Shown piece by piece: positions 62,993 to 64,000 of a stretch of 64,000 bases of DNA. The DNA comes from Phytophthora colocasiae (lineage: Eukaryota; Oomycota; Peronosporomycetes; Peronosporales; Peronosporaceae), in NCBI GenBank assembly GCA_018806915.1, contig JAGKQI010000026.1:496001-560000 (forward strand), given 5' to 3'. Under the pieces are notes generated by a model. That model was not told where the DNA came from. It searched no databases and saw only the letters and a list, made by a program, of their open reading frames with translations. A program made the translations under genes and the position numbers. Position 1 is the stretch's first letter, and each line of letters begins with the position of its first letter.

Positions 62993-63725
62993 TTTTGAAT
63001 GGCGTGTTCGAGCTACCTTATTGTGCGGTCAGTGGATCGGACTTGAGTATCGTTAGTTGACTACATGTGGACGAACTATGCGCTTTGGGCCCAGCAATAA
63101 CGTTGGTGGACTTGGAAGAATCAATCTAATCGAGAGCAGTCGGTGGAGCCATTCTGAAGTCAACACAGGCAGTAGATATCCGATTGGCCCTGAACACGGC
63201 AGCAGGACCGGTTCGGTGTCAAGATGCTAAATGATGTTTGGTTGTGGAGTCTAATGAAGACGAATTTTTAGTGGAAAGCAGTTGCTTGTTGAACTTGGCA
63301 TTGACGTCGATCGTCAACTGGAGTATCTCGCGACTCGGGAACCAGACGGAGATGACTCATTTGATGAACCGGAAGGTATGCCACCTTGCCGGCCAGCGCT
63401 TCGCGATGTTGTGAAGAATGTTGTAGACGCTCAGGTAAAGGATGCAGTAGACCGCGGGGTTGTGGACTCCTACGTTACTGACAAACTGTACGAGATTGTG
63501 AGGAAGTACGGTGGGTGGAGACTTGAGCTAGGGAACGATCCACCGGCTCGAGTTCCCCCACTCAAGATCAAGTTGAAGGCAAATGCAACACCACATAGGT
63601 GCAAAGTCCGTCAGTACAGCCCTGAAAAGTCTGAGTTCCTCGCGAGGTTTAACAAGAAGCTGGTGGAGCTCAGATCCACTCCGGTAATTTCCAAAATCCA
63701 GGCCCTTTCGGGTGGTGCCACGTAG
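62993..63725 (+). pseudogene. pol: gypsy protease and pre-RT region of pol, broken
   Basis: The start reads ILNGVFELPYCAVSGSDLSI, the retroviral-type protease region with the catalytic Asp of the DSG-like motif replaced by Val, and a stop follows. From 63282 an open frame encodes the segment before RT: a linker, then HRCKVRQYSPEKSEFLARFN, typical of this family. RT proper is not recognisable downstream to the window end. Confidence 0.7.
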
Positions 63726-64000
63726 TCAACTCCAGTTGGTGCGCTAGATGATCACCATAACCCCAAGTGTTGTAGTTCGATGATAACACTCTGTCAGAAG
63801 TTCATCAGATAAAAATATGTAGTGAAGACGATTGCGCCGAGGGCGAGGCCCCGAAAAAACTCGATCTTCTGGGTGATGTGAACGCCATGCGTCTACGACA
63901 TTCAGCTCCGATAGCCACGTTAACAGTGCCCTCCTGCCATTATCCGGTCTCGGATGGCTCGATGCTGCATCCAGGTTTGGATCAAGAGCTAAATTAAAAT
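63726..64000. other. Window-end sequence, nothing recognised
   Basis: Follows the broken pol of the plus-strand gypsy copy. No further domain or repeat was identified. Confidence 0.4.

Noticed and set aside
1..64000. tRNA or rRNA genes
   Set aside because: No B-box plus cloverleaf or rRNA-like conserved stretch was found by eye; small ncRNAs cannot be excluded.

Overview
The window is eukaryotic and reads as an oomycete, most likely Phytophthora or a close relative. Genes are intron-poor and the introns are 58-93 bp with GT-AG ends. Several starts are preceded by an oomycete-type initiator (TCATTYYNCAWTTT-like) a few tens of bases upstream. Gene-dense blocks of conserved eukaryotic genes alternate with blocks of broken transposable elements of types common in oomycetes (Ty3/gypsy, Mutator-like, piggyBac-like, Crypton-like tyrosine recombinase, LINE). 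The genus is an inference.

Layout. About 0.5-8.6 kb holds a minus-strand Ty3/gypsy element with an 866-bp LTR. It sits inside the first of two tandem GH43 arabinanase genes; the second copy (10.2-11.3 kb) is the complete one. From 11.4 to 16 kb lies a compact housekeeping block: ankyrin/F-box protein, complex I NDUFB9, a possible ciliary protein, an SRD5A3-like polyprenol reductase and BUD31. From 16 to 31 kb is a transposon block. It contains a decayed Crypton-like recombinase bracketed by inverted arrays of an 18-bp repeat (18.0-20.2 kb). It also contains a 9.5-kb interval bounded by 13-bp piggyBac-type inverted repeats and TTAA (21.2-30.6 kb), which holds a broken piggyBac transposase, a Mutator-like transposase and a broken SET-domain methyltransferase gene. 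From 31 to 53 kb is a second gene block: a 1811-residue ABCA-type transporter, a glycosyltransferase-like gene and its pseudogene flanking a small secreted protein, an FSP1/AIFM2-like oxidoreductase, two membrane proteins, a PX-OTU protein, a UBE3D-like protein, deoxyhypusine hydroxylase, a ubiquitin-like protein with a hydrophobic tail, and SmD3. From 53 kb to the end is a second graveyard: a small element with CAGGTAT-rich ends, a second Mutator-like transposase, a LINE fragment, and two halves of one gypsy family on opposite strands, plus a 261-bp inverted repeat.

Functional links are modest. Three neighbours (PX-OTU protein, UBE3D-like protein, ubiquitin-like membrane protein) touch ubiquitin biology within 6 kb, and BUD31 and SmD3 are both spliceosomal, but nothing shows co-regulation beyond shared intergenic regions. 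The most unusual structures are the SET gene inside piggyBac-type termini, the recombinase between inverted 18-bp arrays, the ubiquitin-like domain ending in GG followed by a membrane-like tail, and the BUD31 homologue lacking several zinc-ligand cysteines.
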